Shown here piece after piece: positions 5,036 through 7,312 of a DNA stretch of 7,312 nucleotides (positions are counted from its first letter, which is position 1; each line of letters opens with the position of its first letter). Origin of the DNA: Comamonadaceae bacterium. GTDB taxonomy: Bacteria; Pseudomonadota; Gammaproteobacteria; Burkholderiales; Burkholderiaceae_C. The notes below the pieces were generated by a model. The model worked only from the letters and a program-made list of their open reading frames with translations, was not told the origin of the DNA and searched no databases. Where the stretch lies: positions 1-7,312 of the forward strand of contig CANGZO010000115.1 in assembly GCA_947458305.1 (NCBI GenBank), given 5' to 3'. The position numbers were made by a program, and so were the translations under genes.

Positions 5036-6331
5036 ATGACCGACCGCAACCAAACCCTTTTTGACCGCGCAGCCCAAGTGATCCCCGGTGGCGTCAACTC
5101 GCCTGTGCGCGCCTTTCGAGCCGTGGGCGGCACACCGCGCTTTGTGCAGCGCGCGCAAGGCGCTTATTTTTGGGATGCCAACGGCCAGAAATACATCGAC
5201 TACATCGGCTCTTGGGGTCCGATGATTCTGGGCCACGGCCACCACGCCGTGCTCGAAGCGGTGCAAAAAGCGGCGCTCGACGGTTTCTCTTTTGGTGCCC
5301 CCACCGAACGCGAGATCGAGCTGGCCGAAGAAATCCTCAAGCATGTTCCGTCCATGGAAATGGTGCGCCTGGTCAGTTCGGGCACCGAAGCGGGCATGAG
5401 CGCCCTGCGCCTGGCACGCGGTGCGACAGGCCGCAGCAAGTTCATCAAGTTTGAAGGCTGCTACCACGGCCATGCCGACGCGCTGCTGGTCAAGGCCGGC
5501 TCGGGCCTGGCCACCTTTGGCAACCCCACCAGCGCCGGTGTGCCGCCCGAAGTGGTGCGCGACACCCTGGTGCTGGAGTACAACAACATCGCCGCGCTGG
5601 AAGAAGCATTTGCCCTGCACGGCAAGGAACTGGCCTGCGTGATGATCGAGCCCATAGCGGGCAACATGAACTTTGTGCGCGCCAGCGTGCCTTTCATGAA
5701 GCGTTGCCGCGAGCTGTGCTCCGAGCACGGTGCGCTGCTGGTGTTTGACGAAGTGATGTCCGGTTTCCGCGTGGCCCTGGGCAGCGCGCAAAGCGTGTAC
5801 GCCAAAGCCATTCCCGGCTTCAAGCCCGACATGACGGTGCTGGGCAAAGTGATTGGCGGCGGCATGCCGCTGGCGGCCTTTGGTGGCCCACGCGAGATCA
5901 TGTCCAAATTAGCGCCCACCGGCCCGGTTTACCAAGCCGGCACCCTGAGCGGCAACCCGGTGGCCACCGCTTGCGGCCTGACCACGCTGCGCGAGATTGC
6001 CAAACCCGGCTTTTTTGACGCGCTGGGTGCACGCACCCAAAGCCTGGTCGATGGCCTGACGGGCGCTGCCGCAGCGGCAGGCGTGCCTTTTGCAGGCGAT
6101 TGCCAGGGCGGCATGTTCGGCTTCTTTTTGTTGCCCGAGCTGCCCCAAAACTACGCCAAAGTGATGACCAGCGACAGCCCCAAGTTCAACAAGCTGTTCC
6201 ACGGTTTGCTGGACGGCGGTGTCTACATCGCCCCCGCTTTGTACGAGGCAGGTTTTGTGAGTGCCGCGCACACCGAAGCCGACATCGCCGAGACGGTGCG
6301 GGTCGCGGCCGACGTGTTCAAGTCGCTCTGA
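5036..6331 (+). CDS. hemL: Glutamate-1-semialdehyde 2,1-aminomutase
   Basis: A 431-residue PLP enzyme that converts glutamate-1-semialdehyde to 5-aminolevulinate, the end of the C5 route into heme and other tetrapyrroles. Family segments: PGGVNSPVRAFRAVGG (17-32), GSWGPMILGHGH, SSGTEAGMSALRLARGATGR (starting at 114), a GCYHGHADALLVKAGSG block, the VFDEVMSGFR cofactor motif, and VLGKVIGGGMP with the PLP lysine at Lys271 (E. coli Lys265), then YQAGTLSGNPVA. The full length matches the family. It starts 8 bases after the thiD-like gene, and 19 bases separate it from the exported-protein gene, so the three are probably one transcript. The Shine-Dalgarno before the ATG is poor, suggesting coupling to the gene ahead. 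One small oddity: Gly120 stands where SSGTEATMSA is usual. Confidence 0.97.
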   Translation: MTDRNQTLFDRAAQVIPGGVNSPVRAFRAVGGTPRFVQRAQGAYFWDANGQKYIDYIGSWGPMILGHGHHAVLEAVQKAALDGFSFGAPTEREIELAEEILKHVPSMEMVRLVSSGTEAGMSALRLARGATGRSKFIKFEGCYHGHADALLVKAGSGLATFGNPTSAGVPPEVVRDTLVLEYNNIAALEEAFALHGKELACVMIEPIAGNMNFVRASVPFMKRCRELCSEHGALLVFDEVMSGFRVALGSAQSVYAKAIPGFKPDMTVLGKVIGGGMPLAAFGGPREIMSKLAPTGPVYQAGTLSGNPVATACGLTTLREIAKPGFFDALGARTQSLVDGLTGAAAAAGVPFAGDCQGGMFGFFLLPELPQNYAKVMTSDSPKFNKLFHGLLDGGVYIAPALYEAGFVSAAHTEADIAETVRVAADVFKSL

Positions 6332-6350
6332 GCCCACACTTGGTAACAGC

Positions 6351-6815
6351 ATGAAGCGCCTGGCCTGCTTGCTGTTCGCCAGCACGGCCGCGCTGTCGGC
6401 CCACGCCGAGTTCGACGCCAGCCGCCTCTGGGTCAATGCCGGGTTTTACTCGGCGCACTTTGATAGCGACAAAGGCTTGCGCAACGCCAATCCCGGCATC
6501 GGCCTGGAGTACCGCATCGACCCCACCTGGTCGGCCACTGCCGGGCGCTTTCGCAACAGCAACAACGCCGACTCCAGCTATGTGGGTGTTTATGTCCAGC
6601 CTTGGACATATGCCGGCGTCAAATTGGGCGCTGTGGCCGGGGCTTTCAATGGCTACCCGAATGCCTACAACGGCGGCTGGTTCCCGGCGGTCATCCCCAC
6701 CGCCACCCTAGAAAGCGGCCACTGGGGTCTGAACGTGGCGCTGGTTCCACCGCTCAAAGACCGCCTTTACGGTGCGGTGAGCTTTCAGCTGAAGTACAGG
6801 TTTCGCGCTGACTGA
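6351..6815 (+). CDS. Small exported protein, probable outer-membrane beta-barrel
   Basis: I cannot assign a characterised function. From the ATG at 6351 the product is 154 residues. It has a classic Sec signal peptide: MKR, a hydrophobic core (LACLLFASTAALS), and an AHA cleavage site after residue 19. The mature part of about 135 residues is rich in short alternating aromatic/hydrophobic stretches (LWVNAGFYSAHF, NPGIGLEYRI, SYVGVYVQPW, VKLGAVAGAF, LYGAVSFQLKYRF). These are separated by Gly/Asn/Asp turns, as expected for a barrel of about 8 strands. It ends YRFRAD, so the canonical final-Phe signal is not exact. Size and style recall PagP-like lipid A acyltransferases, but I cannot point to their catalytic residues. 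An in-frame extension back to 6261 exists but would bury the signal peptide and overlap hemL. The gene probably ends the thiD-hemL transcript. Confidence 0.75.
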   Translation: MKRLACLLFASTAALSAHAEFDASRLWVNAGFYSAHFDSDKGLRNANPGIGLEYRIDPTWSATAGRFRNSNNADSSYVGVYVQPWTYAGVKLGAVAGAFNGYPNAYNGGWFPAVIPTATLESGHWGLNVALVPPLKDRLYGAVSFQLKYRFRAD

Positions 6816-6832
6816 GGCTGGCAAACCTTTTT
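6798..6832 (+). terminator. Weak candidate rho-independent terminator after the thiD-hemL cluster
   Basis: AGGTTT (6798-6803) pairs with AAACCT (6823-6828), enclosing 19 bases that may add two G-C pairs after a bulge. A run of five T ends at 6832. It overlaps the stop codon of the exported-protein gene. The stem is A/T-rich and the loop long, so it is a poor example. It is the only terminator-like structure in the 24-base convergent gap before the MarR gene. Confidence 0.3.
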
Positions 6833-6839
6833 CACGACA

Positions 6840-7312
6840 CTAGGCAGGATCGGTCCCCGGCGACATCGGCACAAAGCTGGCCCGCGCCTCGGTGTCGAGT
6901 TGTGTGTTGAGCAACAACAACAAGCCCATGAACTGCTCACGCTGAGCGTCATCAAACGGGCTCAACAAGGTTTCATAGGCTTGCTGAACAGGCTGACTCG
7001 CCTGGCGAAGCAACTCGGCACCCTCGGGTGTCAGGCGCACGGCCATCTGCCTGCGGTTCTCGGGAGACACGGCGCGTTGGCAAAACCCACGGTCTTCCAG
7101 CCCCTTGATCACCCGCAGCACGGTGACTTTGTCAAAAGCCAAAGCCCGCGCCAAACTCGATTGGTCAATGCCCGGATGGTCTTGCATCACGCGCAGCACG
7201 CCATACTGCGCTGGCGTTAAGCCCAAGTCGGCGCAGGCCCTCTCAAATATCGAGGCCGAGATTTGGTGCGCTCTGCGCAGCAAAAATCCCGGGCGCTGGT
7301 AAAGATCGTGTG
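6840..7312 (-). CDS. MarR-family transcriptional regulator (5' end outside window)
   Basis: A winged helix-turn-helix regulator, cytoplasmic and probably dimeric. Visible parts in order are an N-terminal dimerisation helix (LLRRAHQISASIFE), LGLTPAQYGVLRVMQDHPG, the HTH (QSSLARALAFDKVTVLRVIKGLEDRGF), the wing (SPENRRQMAVRLTPEG), and a C-terminal dimerisation helix pair. The first possible start inside the window is a TTG at 7283. However, the frame stays open upstream to the edge and reads HDLYQRPGF before LLRRAHQIS, which looks like normal MarR N-terminal sequence. The true start is therefore probably beyond 7312. The ligand and targets are unknown. It converges on the exported-protein gene with a 24-base gap. 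Its stop is the TAG at 6840-6842 (minus). Confidence 0.88.
   Translation of the reverse strand, partial: HDLYQRPGFLLRRAHQISASIFERACADLGLTPAQYGVLRVMQDHPGIDQSSLARALAFDKVTVLRVIKGLEDRGFCQRAVSPENRRQMAVRLTPEGAELLRQASQPVQQAYETLLSPFDDAQREQFMGLLLLLNTQLDTEARASFVPMSPGTDPA

Noticed and set aside
6261..6815. An N-terminally longer form of the exported protein starting at 6261.
   Set aside because: It would overlap hemL by 71 bases and place the signal peptide internally.
1..7312. Mobile elements, CRISPR repeats, tRNA/rRNA genes, or a hidden defence or toxin system.
   Set aside because: I saw no transposase, direct-repeat array, tRNA-like cloverleaf or defence-associated domain, and almost all bases are used by recognisable core genes.

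Overview
The window looks like a stretch of core chromosome from a betaproteobacterium, most likely a member of the Burkholderiales near the Comamonadaceae. The DNA is GC-rich, with strong G/C preference at third codon positions. The gene orders yqgE-ruvX-pyrR-pyrB and rubredoxin-thiD-hemL are ones I associate with that group. The taxonomic call rests on gene order and protein style, not on a marker gene. I see no mobile element, CRISPR array, rRNA, tRNA or prophage gene.

Layout. Positions 1-2258 hold a tightly packed minus-strand operon, transcribed yqgE, ruvX, pyrR, pyrB. The first two junctions are 4-base ATGA overlaps and the third is a 16-base gap. pyrB runs off the left edge. A 74-base divergent gap (2259-2332) separates it from phr (2333-3808, plus), a class I type photolyase. 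phr ends exactly where the convergent rubredoxin gene (3809-3979, minus) ends. A near-perfect hairpin is centred on the two abutting stop codons. A 103-base divergent gap (3980-4082) contains a long-range inverted repeat. It is followed by a plus-strand cluster: a divergent thiD-family kinase (4083-5027), hemL (5036-6331) and a small exported, probably beta-barrel protein (6351-6815). A MarR-family regulator (minus, 6840 to the right edge) converges on this cluster and is cut by the window end before its start codon.

Functional themes are pyrimidine synthesis and salvage (pyrB, pyrR), nucleic-acid upkeep (ruvX, phr), cofactor metabolism (thiD-like kinase, and hemL for tetrapyrroles) and electron transfer (rubredoxin). 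Every gene but one belongs to a recognisable family, so this is mostly ordinary housekeeping DNA. The points most worth following are: the ThiD-like kinase, whose substrate and catalytic residues differ from textbook ThiD; a pyrR gene with no room for a classic attenuator in front of pyrB; a probable leaderless start for yqgE; the hairpin on the phr/rubredoxin stop codons; and the uncharacterised exported protein behind hemL.
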